From positions 124,001 to 188,000 of the forward strand of contig NZ_VSLD01000005.1 of the NCBI RefSeq assembly GCF_008107445.1: a stretch of DNA of 64,000 nucleotides. The letters run 5' to 3'. Under the pieces are notes generated by a model, which was not told the origin of the DNA, did no database searches, and worked only from the letters and a program-made list of their open reading frames with translations. Of this stretch, positions 55,182 to 63,811 are shown piece by piece. The stretch comes from Arthrobacter echini. Lineage in GTDB: Bacteria > Actinomycetota > Actinomycetes > Actinomycetales > Micrococcaceae. The translations under genes and the position numbers were made by a program. Numbering within the stretch: position 1 is the stretch's first letter; each line of letters begins with the position of its first letter.

Positions 55182-55697
55182 TCAGGGATGCTCGCAGTGC
55201 TGCCCGAGCCAGTCCTGCACGGGCTCCATGGCGCGCCGGAAGGTTGCCTCGTCGAAGGTGCCCGAGCCCGTGGGCGGCGCCTCGACCGAGTGTGCGAGGG
55301 CAACGAAGTCGTCCTGCAGATCGGCGGGGAGCTTGTCCCTGAGGTCCAGGAGTTCCTGCTCGAGTTCCACCAGCTGGCCGTGGTCCTCGGTGGAGCGCAG
55401 GCTCAGTGGCGCCAGCATGGCGGTGGTGAGCCCACCGGCGACGATCACGCAGTGGGGGGAGGGTCCTGCTCCCGTCGACGTCCCGGCGTCCCCGGACCCG
55501 GCCCCGGGAGTGCCGTCCTCGGATCCTGCGTCATCCGGAGCCGGGGCAGCGGAGGCATCCTCCTCGGCCGTCGGCACGGCGTGCGGTTCGGCGGGCATGG
55601 TGAGCGTTGCCCCTGCCGGTGGGCCCATATCCTGGTTGCATCCGGTCAGGGCCACGGCAAGGACGCAGAGACCGACGACGGGATGCAGGATTCTCAC
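55182..55697 (-). CDS. Small acidic lipoprotein of unknown function
   Basis: A 171-residue lipoprotein: VRILHP start, hydrophobic core and lipobox ALTGC (about residues 14-18). A Pro/Ala/Asp/Gly-rich linker of about 70 residues leads to a helical C-terminal domain (about 85-170, beginning CVIVAGGLTTAMLAPLSL and ending with Cys near the end). Two Cys in the domain could form a disulfide. GTG 55697 follows AAAGGG at 6 nt; a longer reading upstream lacks support. No family recognised. It lies downstream of tRNA-Phe but is separated by a strong terminator. Confidence 0.65.
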   Translation of the reverse strand: MRILHPVVGLCVLAVALTGCNQDMGPPAGATLTMPAEPHAVPTAEEDASAAPAPDDAGSEDGTPGAGSGDAGTSTGAGPSPHCVIVAGGLTTAMLAPLSLRSTEDHGQLVELEQELLDLRDKLPADLQDDFVALAHSVEAPPTGSGTFDEATFRRAMEPVQDWLGQHCEHP

Positions 55698-55903
55698 GGA
55701 AGCCCTTTCGTCTCGATACCGGAATCGACCACACGGAGCCGGCTCCGTCCCCACGGTGCCGCATCCGAGGCAGCCCCCGGCCCTGGAGGCATGCACCGTG
55801 ATGCTACTGGTCCAATCCCGGCGTTGGCTGGGAGAGGCGTTGGCTGGGAGGCATTGCCGTCGACGTGATGGTGCCGCCGATGAGCAGCGGACATGACGGC
55901 ATG

Positions 55904-55937
55904 AAAAAAACCCCGCGCTCCGTGGGGAACAGCGGGG
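55904..55937 (-). terminator. Rho-independent terminator after tRNA-Phe
   Basis: On the minus strand, CCCCGC/GCGGGG arms are followed by seven T. This is a classical intrinsic terminator and the clearest in the window, just after the tRNA-Phe 3' end. Confidence 0.9.
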
Positions 55938-55947
55938 TCTTCAGCGG

Positions 55948-56020
55948 TGGCTCCGACCGGCGTCGATCCGGTGACCTTTCGATTTTCAGTCGAACGCTCT
56001 ACCAACTGAGCTACAGAGCC
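55948..56020 (-). tRNA. tRNA-Phe(GAA)
   Basis: Minus strand starts GGCTCTGTAGCTCAG. The anticodon loop CTGAAAA gives GAA. The T arm ends with GGAGCC plus discriminator A. 73 nt; CCA not encoded. Confidence 0.96.
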
Positions 56021-56091
56021 TTGCGACCATCGTGGAGATGATCACCGTATCCAGCCCGACCGGTATCCTCGAGGGGATCCAGCCGCCTGAG

Positions 56092-56165
56092 CGACCCTGA
56101 CGGGACTTGAACCCGCGACCTCCGCCGTGACAGGGCGGCGCGCTAACCAACTGCGCTACAGGGCC
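56092..56165 (-). tRNA. tRNA-Asp(GTC)
   Basis: Minus strand starts GGCCCTGTAGCGCAG. The anticodon loop CTGTCAC gives GTC, and the T loop GGGTTCAAGTCCC is intact. 74 nt. Its G34 is the target of Tgt, and the resulting queuosine the target of GluQ, both encoded in this window. Confidence 0.96.
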
Positions 56166-56252
56166 TTGCTAACTTCATGTGCCGTTTTGCACGAGCTTCA
56201 GCCTATCAGCACTTACTGCTCCGATCGACCGCCCGCGAGGGCCACCCATGCG

Positions 56253-56325
56253 TACCCCCAACGGGATTCGAACCCGTGCTGCCGCCGTGAAAGGGCGGTG
56301 TCCTAGGCCGCTAAACGATGGGGGC
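56253..56325 (-). tRNA. tRNA-Glu(TTC)
   Basis: Minus strand starts GCCCCCATCGTTTAG. The anticodon loop CTTTCAC gives TTC, and the T arm CGGGTTCGAATCCCG is intact. 73 nt. It is the third of a Glu-Asp-Phe cluster, probably one transcript. Confidence 0.96.
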
Positions 56326-56532
56326 CTGGACCATCCAGAGGTCCTGCGATCCATCGGACAGCGCGCATTTCCGGAGGATCATTCCCTGGCGTGGACCTAC
56401 AGAACTATAGGTCCAGATCACCGATTACACAAAATCTCCGTTGCCCCGCTCGGCCGTCGGGGCGCCTCGCGCCAGGGGTCCCTCTCCCTGCCCGGGCGCC
56501 GTCGGCCGCGCCGGGGTCGGTACGATCGAAGC

Positions 56533-56904
56533 GTGCCCTTCGAGATGAGCCTGACCGAGTTCGAGGAGGCCGTCGACGACGCGATAGACCGCATCCCCGA
56601 CGATCTCGCGCGGTCCATGGACAACGTGGCCATCTTCGTGGTGGAGGAGTATGATCCCGGTCCCGCCGAGCCTGCTGACACACAGCTCCTGGGGCTCTAC
56701 GAGGGCACGCCGTTGACCGAGCGTGATGCGTGGTGGGACGCGGGTTCGCTCCCGGACCGCATCAGCATCTTCCGCGGACCGCTCATGAGGCTCTGCGACT
56801 CCAGGGAGGAACTCGTGGAGGAGATCCTGGTGACGGTCGTCCACGAGATCGCCCACCACTTCGGCATCTCCGACGAACGGCTCCACGAACTCGGCTGGGG
56901 CTGA
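56533..56904 (+). CDS. Minimal zinc metallopeptidase-like protein
   Basis: A 123-residue cytosolic protein of the zincin_1 (PF06262) family. The motif VVHEIAHHFGISDERLHELGW is HExxHxxG with a downstream Glu that could be the third zinc ligand. The N-terminal SLTEFEEAVDDAIDRIPDDLARSMDNVAIFVVEEY is typical of the family. It has no signal peptide. TACGAT (56521-56526) lies exactly 6 nt before GTG 56533, so leaderless. Its substrate is unknown. Confidence 0.85.
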   Translation: MPFEMSLTEFEEAVDDAIDRIPDDLARSMDNVAIFVVEEYDPGPAEPADTQLLGLYEGTPLTERDAWWDAGSLPDRISIFRGPLMRLCDSREELVEEILVTVVHEIAHHFGISDERLHELGWG

Positions 56905-56925
56905 CGACGCCCGACCCGCACTGCG

Positions 56926-57945
56926 CTAGCCGGCGGGGGCGATCATGGGTCCGAAGGAATCCCGGTCCTCGAGCCGGGGGTCAGCCCTGTCAGGGACCAC
57001 CAGCACCGGCCCGCGGGCGTGGTGCAGCACTCCCTGGCTCGTCGAGCCCACGAGCATCCCGGTGAAGCCGCCGCGACCCCGCGTACCGACGACCAGCAGC
57101 TCCGAGGTCGCCGACGCCTCGATCAGGACCTCGGCCGGGGACCCGTCCACGAGATCCACATGAATCTCGACATCCGGGAAGTGGCTCTTCAACCACTGCT
57201 GCCCGGCTGTGAGCTGAACGGCGAGATCCGCGTGGAGCGCCTCCCTGTCCACCGGCGCCGGCACCCAGGAGAGCGAGCCGCTGAAGGGCGCCACCGAGCA
57301 GATCACGCGGAGGGCGAGACCCCTGGACCGGGCTTCCTCTGCGGCGACCAGCGACGCCATGCGGGCCTGCTCCGAACCGTCCACCCCGACCACGACGATC
57401 GGCTCGACCGCTGCGGGCTGCGTGCCGGCATCCCTGCCCGGGGTGCTGCCCAGCTCCGGGCGCCCAAGACGTGCCGAGGCGCAGATGGGGATGATCGCCG
57501 TCGGGCACTTGGCGTGCGCGGGCAGGGCGCTGCTGACCGAGCCGAGCAGGCGCCCCACGAAACCACCACGACCACGCGAACCCACCACCATCAGTTCCGC
57601 CTGCTCGGAGAGGTCCAGGAGGACCCCTGCCGCATCACCCGTCTCGATCCTGGGCCGCACCTCGATGTCCATGTCCTGCACCTGGGCCAGCGCGCCGTCC
57701 AGGACGGCCTGGGCGCTGTCCCTGATGACGTCGTCGTCGACGACGGCGTACCCGGCATCCATGCTCGAGGCCGCGAAGACCGGGACGGTGTAGGCCGTCA
57801 CCACGTACAGCGGAGTGCGGCGCCGTCGTGCCTCCGCCGCCGCCCACAGCAGGGCGCACGTACCCTGGTCCGAGCCGTCCACTCCGACGACGATTCCGTG
57901 CTGCGCCGGTGACTGCGACGATTCCTCTACATCTCCGTTGCCCAC
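56926..57945 (-). CDS. Tandem universal stress protein
   Basis: A 339-residue cytosolic protein with two UspA domains (about 18-165 and 185-325). Each has the ATP-binding Gly-rich motif: GSRGRGGFVGRLLGSVS in the first, GTRGRGGFTGMLVGSTS in the second. Each also begins with a VVGVDGS strand. This double form is typical of actinobacterial dormancy and stress regulons. GTG 57945 follows GAGGGAGG at 7 nt and is preferred to the 18-residue-longer ATG. Regulation is not visible beyond an AT-rich upstream stretch shared with the divergent region. Confidence 0.9.
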   Translation of the reverse strand: MGNGDVEESSQSPAQHGIVVGVDGSDQGTCALLWAAAEARRRRTPLYVVTAYTVPVFAASSMDAGYAVVDDDVIRDSAQAVLDGALAQVQDMDIEVRPRIETGDAAGVLLDLSEQAELMVVGSRGRGGFVGRLLGSVSSALPAHAKCPTAIIPICASARLGRPELGSTPGRDAGTQPAAVEPIVVVGVDGSEQARMASLVAAEEARSRGLALRVICSVAPFSGSLSWVPAPVDREALHADLAVQLTAGQQWLKSHFPDVEIHVDLVDGSPAEVLIEASATSELLVVGTRGRGGFTGMLVGSTSQGVLHHARGPVLVVPDRADPRLEDRDSFGPMIAPAG

Positions 57946-58111
57946 GAGAGGCCTCCCTCGGTCGCGTGTCCCCACCGCCTCGCGCGGCCGGTCCCCCATT
58001 TGTAACCCACAGCAGAAGATCGGTCTATCAAGTGTCCGAAAAGTTATATAGGCTGCAGGAACCCGTGGCGGGGGGTCCGATCATCTGACCGGGAACCCGC
58101 TGTGCGTAGTG

Positions 58112-58176
58112 CTCTTGATTGACCCGTTCGCAATCAAGAGTCCGTACGGCCCGGAAGAGGCGCCGGGCCGTACGGG
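58112..58176 (+). promoter_or_regulatory. Two back-to-back perfect hairpins in the leader of the 58205 gene
   Basis: CTCTTGATTG (58112-58121) pairs with CAATCAAGAG (58131-58140), 10 bp with a 9-nt loop. The next base starts CCGTACGGCCCGG (58142-58154), pairing with CCGGGCCGTACGG (58163-58175), 13 bp. A possible -10 TATATA lies at about 58047. The pair precedes a GGAGG site and GTG 58205. Confidence 0.75.
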
Positions 58177-58204
58177 ACCATGGCTTTCCTGTGGAGGTAT
58201 CCCG

Positions 58205-58858
58205 GTGATTCCCTTGCCGTTCGACGCTGCGCGCCGTGCATCAGCCACGTGCGGGACGGCGGAACAGACCAGTACCGTCGTGATCGGCTCCGGCCTGTCC
58301 GGCCTCGCCGTCGCGAGCGAGCTGAGCCGGCGAGGCGTCGAATCGATCGTCGTCGAGGCCCTGGAGTGCTCCGATTCCGGCACCATGCGCACCGTGATGG
58401 CGGACGCCGCGTCGCTGGCGGAGCGCACCGAACTGATGCGCCTGCTGCGCGGCTACGCCTCGGCCCACTGCCTCGACGTTCGCCAGAGCACCGTGGCCGA
58501 GCAGCTGAGCATCATCGGCCATCCCGCCCTCATCACGGCGCGCCTCGGCCGGAAACAGTGGGCGGTGCACACGGCCGAGGGCGTCCTGCTCGCCGACCAC
58601 GTGGTCCTGACGAAGTACCCGCAGAACGAGCTGCGCAGGTTCCTCAGGGCCATGGGCGTCGCCGTCGGGAAGGATTTGAGGACAACACTGCGCACCATCG
58701 GCCTGCACCTGATCGGCGTCGGTGAGCCACTGACCCCCACCACGCGGGAGATCGTGCGCCAGGCGAAGCTCGTCAGCGACACCATCGCCACGGAGGTGCC
58801 CGCGACGACGCAACGCCCTGCCCCGACCGCCGCCGGGATCACACCGTTGAGCGCCTGA
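58205..58858 (+). CDS. Small NAD(P)/FAD-binding Rossmann protein
   Basis: A 217-residue soluble protein starting at GTG 58205 after GGAGG at 8 nt. The dinucleotide-binding fold is clear: VVIGSGLSGLAVASELSRRGVESIVVEA (GxGxxG then acidic end), as in FAD monooxygenases. The rest is shorter than full flavoenzymes. It has VRQSTVAEQLSIIG and a middle strand WAVHTAEGVLLADHVVLTKYPQNELRRFLRAMGV typical of flavoprotein interior parts, but no substrate domain. It could be a reduced flavoprotein conserved in Arthrobacter or a partial gene. Two hairpins precede it. Confidence 0.6.
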   Translation: MIPLPFDAARRASATCGTAEQTSTVVIGSGLSGLAVASELSRRGVESIVVEALECSDSGTMRTVMADAASLAERTELMRLLRGYASAHCLDVRQSTVAEQLSIIGHPALITARLGRKQWAVHTAEGVLLADHVVLTKYPQNELRRFLRAMGVAVGKDLRTTLRTIGLHLIGVGEPLTPTTREIVRQAKLVSDTIATEVPATTQRPAPTAAGITPLSA

Positions 58859-58873
58859 GCGTCGGTTCCGGGG

Positions 58874-59500
58874 CTACCGGCTGCCGCCGAGGCGCTTGCG
58901 CGCGGTGAAGGCCAGCACGCCGACGATCACCACGAGCGCCGCGATCATCAGCACGATACTCCAGGGGAAGTCGCTGACCCCGGCGGTCTGCGACCCTGCG
59001 ACAGGATCGTCCTGCACCTCCGCCGGACCGGCCGTGGAGACCGAGTCGAGCGACGCCGTCGAGCCCTGCTGGGTGGTGAACGAGAAGATCCCCTCGATGG
59101 GATGGGAGTCCGAGCTGACCACGCGCCAGGAGACCGTGTACTCGCCGGCCGGTGCGTTGGCGCGCAGGGCCTGCGTGGCCGTGCGGTCCACGATCTCCGC
59201 GGGCCCCTCGGCCCAGTCCTCCCCGGACTCGTCGAGCACCTCCACCTGCGCCCCGATACCGGAGGGAACGCTGGTGAAGCTGAGCTCCACGCCCGGTGGC
59301 AGGACGGCCACGGTGGCGCCCTCCGCCGGGACCGTGCCGGTCAGCTCGTCGTGCGCGACTGCCGCGCCACCCGCCCCGAGGAGCATCGCCGTCGCGAGGA
59401 GGAAGGACAGGACGGAGGCGGCCATGGTGCGCGTGTGACGACGGCGCCCGCGCCTGGACGTGGACGGGTGCAGGACGCGCGGGGAGAGGGAAGCAGGCAT
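58874..59500 (-). CDS. CopC/YobA copper-resistance domain protein
   Basis: A 208-residue exported protein. A basic N-terminal region and hydrophobic core end at AVAHDELTG (about residues 47-55), so the mature protein starts at the conserved His. A CopC domain follows (about 50-145; VSWRVVSSDSHPIEGIFSFTT contains the second metal-site region Asp-Ser-His), then a linker, a transmembrane helix (about 180-200) and a basic tail. The CopC fold binds Cu(II) with the N-terminal His and the later Asp/His. CopD is not beside it. TAGGGT lies exactly 6 nt before the ATG, a likely leaderless start. Confidence 0.88.
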   Translation of the reverse strand: MPASLSPRVLHPSTSRRGRRRHTRTMAASVLSFLLATAMLLGAGGAAVAHDELTGTVPAEGATVAVLPPGVELSFTSVPSGIGAQVEVLDESGEDWAEGPAEIVDRTATQALRANAPAGEYTVSWRVVSSDSHPIEGIFSFTTQQGSTASLDSVSTAGPAEVQDDPVAGSQTAGVSDFPWSIVLMIAALVVIVGVLAFTARKRLGGSR

Positions 59501-59653
59501 GATCCAACCCTACGCGGAGGCCCCGGCACCGGTGCCCGCTGCGGAGCCGGTCGCGGCGGATGCGCGGGGCGGCGTCACGAACCGCCGGGCACGGCGGGGC
59601 CGGGATAGGATATCTGGCGTCGACGCCCGCCTTCCTCCGCCCTAGGATGACCC

Positions 59654-61105
59654 ATGCTCAGAACTGGTTCCGCGCTGGACCGCTACTTCTCCGTCACGCA
59701 GCGCGGGTCGACGTTCTCCCGCGAGATCCGCGGTGGCCTGGCGACCTTCTTCGCCATGAGCTACATCGTGGTCCTCAATCCGCTCATCCTCGCCGGCGCG
59801 GATTCCGCGGGCACCGAGCTCGGCTTCGTCCGCGTCGCGGCCGTGACGGCCCTCGTGGCCGGCATCCTCACCATCGCGATGGGCGCCTGGGCGAAGTACC
59901 CGTTCGCACTCGCCACGGGGCTCGGCGTGAACGCGTTCGTCGCCATCACCGTCGCGACGAATCCGGGCCTGACCTGGCCGGACATCATGGGCCTGGTCAT
60001 GCTCGCGGGCCTGACCATGTTCGTGCTCGTGCTGACGGGCTTCCGGACAGCCGTCTTCAACGCGGTCCCGGAAAGCCTCAAGACGGCGATCGTCGTGGGG
60101 ATCGGTCTGTTCATCGCCCTGATCGGCCTCGTGAACTCGGGTTTCGTGCGTCGCATCCCCGACACGGCGAACACCACGGTACCGGTGGGCCTGGGCTTCG
60201 GCGGCGTGCTCATCGGCTGGCCCACGCTCGTCTTCGTCTTCGGTCTCGTCCTCACCATGGCGCTGGTGGTGCGCAAGGTGCGTGGGGGGATCCTCATGGG
60301 CGTACTCGGCGCCACGGCACTCGCGGTGGTCCTCGAGGCCACCTTCGACATCGGCCCCAGCGTGTCACCCGGACAGGATCCGAACCCTGCAGGATGGTCC
60401 CTCGTGGTCCCCGAACTGCCCACGGGTACCTGGGTGGGGATCCCGGATCTCTCCCTCGTGGGCAACGTGAGTCTCTTCGGCGCCTTCGGCCATCTCGGGG
60501 CAACGGCCGCACTCCTGCTGACGTTCACCATCCTGCTCAGTATCTTCTTCGACGCGATGGGCACCATGGTGGGCCTGGCGAACGAGGCGAAGCTCGTGGA
60601 CGCGAAGGGCAACATCCCCGGCGTCGACCGTGTCCTGGTGGTCGACGCGCTCGGTGCCGTGGCCGGCGGCGCCGGATCCGTGTCGTCGAACCAGATCTAC
60701 GTGGAATCCGGGGCCGGCATCGGCGAGGGCGCGCGGACCGGCCTGGCGAACGTGGTCACGGGGATCCTGTTCCTCCTCGCGATGTTCTTCACGCCCCTCA
60801 TCAGCCTCGTCCCGTTCGAGGCCGTGGCACCGGCCCTCGTGGTGGTCGGCTTCATGATGGTGGCGCAGGTGGGGAGGATCGACTTCGAGGACTGGGGCGT
60901 GGCCATCCCGGCGTTCCTGACCTTCATCCTCATGCCGTTCACGTACTCGATCGCGAACGGCATCGGCGCCGGCTTCATCGCCTTCGTGCTGATCCGCTCC
61001 ATCCAGGGCCGCGCCCGCGAGATCCATCCCCTCATGTGGGTCGTCGCGGCAGCATTCGTGGTCTTCTTCGGCCTCGGCCCCATCGAGGAACTGCTCGGCG
61101 TCTGA
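59654..61105 (+). CDS. NCS2-family purine permease (AzgA-like)
   Basis: A 483-residue membrane transporter with about 12-14 helices and the AzgA-type pattern: an N-terminal LDRYFSVTQRGSTFSREIRGGLATFFAMSYIVVLNPLIL, then ATGLGVNAFVAITVA, a long loop before the second half, IFFDAMGTMVGLANEAKLVD, and SSNQIYVESGAGIGEGARTGLANVVTG (the conserved substrate and proton region). AzgA relatives carry hypoxanthine, guanine or adenine. TAGGAT (59643-59648) lies 5 nt before the ATG, so leaderless. It complements purSQL and purA for purine supply. Confidence 0.9.
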   Translation: MLRTGSALDRYFSVTQRGSTFSREIRGGLATFFAMSYIVVLNPLILAGADSAGTELGFVRVAAVTALVAGILTIAMGAWAKYPFALATGLGVNAFVAITVATNPGLTWPDIMGLVMLAGLTMFVLVLTGFRTAVFNAVPESLKTAIVVGIGLFIALIGLVNSGFVRRIPDTANTTVPVGLGFGGVLIGWPTLVFVFGLVLTMALVVRKVRGGILMGVLGATALAVVLEATFDIGPSVSPGQDPNPAGWSLVVPELPTGTWVGIPDLSLVGNVSLFGAFGHLGATAALLLTFTILLSIFFDAMGTMVGLANEAKLVDAKGNIPGVDRVLVVDALGAVAGGAGSVSSNQIYVESGAGIGEGARTGLANVVTGILFLLAMFFTPLISLVPFEAVAPALVVVGFMMVAQVGRIDFEDWGVAIPAFLTFILMPFTYSIANGIGAGFIAFVLIRSIQGRAREIHPLMWVVAAAFVVFFGLGPIEELLGV

Positions 61106-61127
61106 GGGGCCGGCGCGGGCCCGGCTC

Positions 61128-61922
61128 TCAGCGGGCCGACCAGCCGCCGTCCATGACGTAGGACGAGCCGGTGACCATCCCGGCGTCGTCGCCCGCCAGC
61201 CAGGCGACCACCGAGGCGACCTCCCGGGGCTCGACAAGACGTTTGATCGCCGACTCGGTGAGCATGATCCGGTTCATCACCTCGTCCTCGCTGATGGAGT
61301 GCAAGCGCGCCTGATCGGCGATCTGATCCTCCACGAGAGGCGTGCGGACGTATCCGGGGTTCACGCAATTGCTCGTGACGCCGTGCTCGCCGCCCTCGAG
61401 TGCCGTGACCTTCGAGAGCCCCTCGAGCGCGTGCTTGGCCGTGACGTAGGCGGACTTGAACGGCGAGGCGCGCAGGCCGTGCACGGAGGAGATGTTGATG
61501 ATGCGCCCGAAGCCGCGCTCGTACATCCCCGGTAGGACTGCGCGGATCAGGAGGAACGGTGCCTCGACCATGAGGGTCTGGATGCGGCGGAAATCGTCCG
61601 GGCTGAAGTCCTGGATGGGGCTGACCACCTGGATGCCGGCGTTGTTCACGAGGATGTCCGCCCGCAGGGACAGCTGCTCCAGTGCAATCGTGTCGAGGAG
61701 ATCCACCGCCCAGGACTCTCCCCCGAGTTCCTCGGCAAGACTCCGGGCACCGTCCTCGTCGCGGTCGGCGACGACCACCGCCGCGCCCCGAGCCGCCAGG
61801 GCCCGCGCGCAGGCTGCGCCGATACCGCTCGCACCCCCGGTGACGACGGCGCGGCGCCCGCTGAGTTCGCCCTGCACGGAGCTGCTCCCGGCGTCGTGCT
61901 GCTCTTCTGGATCGGGACTCAC
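61128..61922 (-). CDS. SDR dehydrogenase, probable 3-hydroxybutyrate dehydrogenase
   Basis: A 264-residue short-chain dehydrogenase. The cofactor site is VTGGASGIGAACARAL with an acidic VVADRDEDG end, so NAD is favoured over NADP. NNAG follows at about 105, and the catalytic Ser-Tyr-Lys is in NISSVHGLRASPFKSAYVTAKHAL. The ending VEDQIADQARLHSISEDEVMNRIMLTESAIKRLVEPREVA is characteristic of D-3-hydroxybutyrate dehydrogenases. It starts at GTG 61922 with a GAAGAGG site. It is divergent, 109 nt apart, from a LysR-type gene that probably controls it. Confidence 0.85.
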   Translation of the reverse strand: MSPDPEEQHDAGSSSVQGELSGRRAVVTGGASGIGAACARALAARGAAVVVADRDEDGARSLAEELGGESWAVDLLDTIALEQLSLRADILVNNAGIQVVSPIQDFSPDDFRRIQTLMVEAPFLLIRAVLPGMYERGFGRIINISSVHGLRASPFKSAYVTAKHALEGLSKVTALEGGEHGVTSNCVNPGYVRTPLVEDQIADQARLHSISEDEVMNRIMLTESAIKRLVEPREVASVVAWLAGDDAGMVTGSSYVMDGGWSAR

Positions 61923-62031
61923 GGGTGGCCTCTTCTCGCTCGGGGGACGGGTCCGGCACTCCCGAGTATCTCTGCCGGAGGAAGCCACTCCAATGACCAC
62001 TTCGGCACCATCACTCTGCAATACTGCACAC

Positions 62032-62934
62032 ATGGCCGACCCCAACGCCCAGGATCTCCTCGTCCTGCAAGCCGTCGCCCGGTCCGGCCGCTACACCGCA
62101 GCTGCCCACGCCCTCGGTCTCAACCACACGACCGTCTCGCGCAGGATCGCCGCCCTCGAGAAGGCGCTCGGCGGGCGTGTGCTGTCCCGGGCGGTGGACG
62201 GCTGGGAGCTGACGGCGCTCGGCGCGCGTGCCGTCGCGGCCGCCACGGAGATCGCCGCCGCCGTCGCGCATCTCACCGATGACGACGCCGGAGCACTCAG
62301 CGGCGTCGTCCGCCTCAGTGCCACGGACGGATTCAGTGCCTACATCGCGGCGCCCGCCTTCGCCCGACTGCGCTCCGGGAACCCGGGCCTCAGCGTCGAG
62401 ATCGTCGCCACGACCCGCCGTGCCTCCCAGACACGGACCGGGCTCGACTTCGAGGTGGTGGTCGGCGAGCCGCAGCTCCACCGCGCGGAGGCGATCCGGC
62501 TCGGCGCCTATGTGCTGGGCCTCTACGCCTCACGGGACTATCTGGCGGCGAACGGGACACCGTCTGATCTTGATGGCGTCCTCGCCCACCCGCTGGTGTA
62601 TTTCATCGACTCGATGCTGCAGGTCGACGGGCTCGACACGCCCCGGCGCCTGCTGCCCGCCATGCGTGACGCGCTGAGCTGCACCAATGTCTTCGTCCAT
62701 GTCGAGGCCACCCGCGTGGGAGCGGGGATCGGCCTGCTGCCATGTTTCATGGCGGACCGGCACGCCGATCTGGTGCGGCTCCTGCCCGATGTGGTGGCCG
62801 AGCAGCTGGATTACTGGCTCGTGGCGCGTCCGGATGCGTTGCGCCGCCCTGCGGTGGCCGCCGTCGTACAGGCCCTCCGCGAGGGTACCCGCGCGCTCGA
62901 ACCGCAGCTCCTCGGGCAGGACCGGCGCGCGTAG
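62032..62934 (+). CDS. LysR-family regulator
   Basis: A 300-residue transcription factor with the N-terminal winged HTH LLVLQAVARSGRYTAAAHALGLNHTTVSRRIAALEKALG and a LysR substrate-binding domain from about residue 90 (GVVRLSATDGFSAYIAAPAFARL). AATACT (62020-62025) lies 6 nt before ATG 62032, so leaderless. It is divergently arranged with the 3-hydroxybutyrate dehydrogenase gene, the classical layout for a LysR regulator and its target. The 109-nt gap should contain its T-N11-A sites. Inducer unknown. Confidence 0.88.
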   Translation: MADPNAQDLLVLQAVARSGRYTAAAHALGLNHTTVSRRIAALEKALGGRVLSRAVDGWELTALGARAVAAATEIAAAVAHLTDDDAGALSGVVRLSATDGFSAYIAAPAFARLRSGNPGLSVEIVATTRRASQTRTGLDFEVVVGEPQLHRAEAIRLGAYVLGLYASRDYLAANGTPSDLDGVLAHPLVYFIDSMLQVDGLDTPRRLLPAMRDALSCTNVFVHVEATRVGAGIGLLPCFMADRHADLVRLLPDVVAEQLDYWLVARPDALRRPAVAAVVQALREGTRALEPQLLGQDRRA

Positions 62935-62946
62935 GACACGGCCTGA

Positions 62947-63774
62947 TCAGTCGGCGAGGATCTGCGCGCCCGCGGCGAAGGTCCGTACCCGGGCGTCCTG
63001 CCAGAGCTGCGCCGGCGTTCCTCCGCCGAGCAGTTCGCGCGCCAGCCCAGGGTCTGCCCCGAGGGGTGCATCGCTCCCGGCGATGATCACGTTGCCGAGG
63101 CGCCGACCCTTGAGCATGGCCGGGTCGGCGATGATCGCGGTGTGCGCGAACTCCGCGCCGATGGTCGCCGCCTCACGCCTGGCCATCGCGAGGTCGGGCC
63201 TGTCACCGCAGTTGACGATGTACACGCCGTCGGGCGCGAGAAGACGGCGGACAGCGCGGGTGAACTCCCTCGTGGTCAGGGATACCGGCGTGGTGCTGCC
63301 CGCGAAAACGTCCCGGATGACGAGATCGCGGCTGTCCTCGCTCAGCGATTCCGTCACGGCGCGGGCCTCGCCGACCCTGATGCGCATGAGCGGCGCCCGC
63401 GGCAGCTCGAACCACTGACGCACCAGGTCCGCGAGCCGCCCGTCGAGTTCGACGACGACCTGGCGGGACTGCGGGTGCGACGCCGTGAAACGCCGGGCGA
63501 GGGAGCAGGCGCCCCCGCCGAGATGGAGGGCGCGCAGGCGGTCCGGGGCCGCCCAGCGCGAGTCGACGAGGGAGGCGATCCAGCGCATGTACTCGAAGTC
63601 CAGCCGCAGCGGGTCGACGAGATCGATGTGGGAGCTGGGCACGCCGTTGATCCGCAGCACCCAGCCGTTCGGGTTGTACGGATCGGGCTCGAGTTCGCAG
63701 GTCCCGGTCTCGATGGGGAACTCCCCGATCTCGGGGTGCGCACCCGCGGGTCTCGCCATCAGGGTCGGCCCCAC
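62947..63774 (-). CDS. Spermidine-synthase-like methyltransferase-fold protein
   Basis: A 275-residue soluble protein with the spermidine/spermine-synthase-like Rossmann core. The nucleoside-binding strand is ALHLGGGACSLARRF (about 88-102), the acidic strand VVVELDGRLADLVRQWF, and the last motif DLVIRDVFAGSTTP in place of the polyamine-synthase Asp-x-x-Asp-Pro loop. That catalytic segment differs, so polyamine synthesis is not certain. Many actinobacterial homologues are named fused-MFS or spermidine synthase. The start is uncertain: GTG 63774, or ATG 63759. It is convergent with the LysR gene. Confidence 0.75.
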   Translation of the reverse strand: MGPTLMARPAGAHPEIGEFPIETGTCELEPDPYNPNGWVLRINGVPSSHIDLVDPLRLDFEYMRWIASLVDSRWAAPDRLRALHLGGGACSLARRFTASHPQSRQVVVELDGRLADLVRQWFELPRAPLMRIRVGEARAVTESLSEDSRDLVIRDVFAGSTTPVSLTTREFTRAVRRLLAPDGVYIVNCGDRPDLAMARREAATIGAEFAHTAIIADPAMLKGRRLGNVIIAGSDAPLGADPGLARELLGGGTPAQLWQDARVRTFAAGAQILAD

Positions 63775-63811
63775 CGGAGGGCGGTTCGTGCGGACCGCTG
63801 GCCGGCGGGGG

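Noticed and set aside
55948-56325. tRNA Phe-Asp-Glu cluster considered as an integration site
   Set aside because: There is no integrase, no duplicated tRNA 3' end and no shift in base composition on either side.
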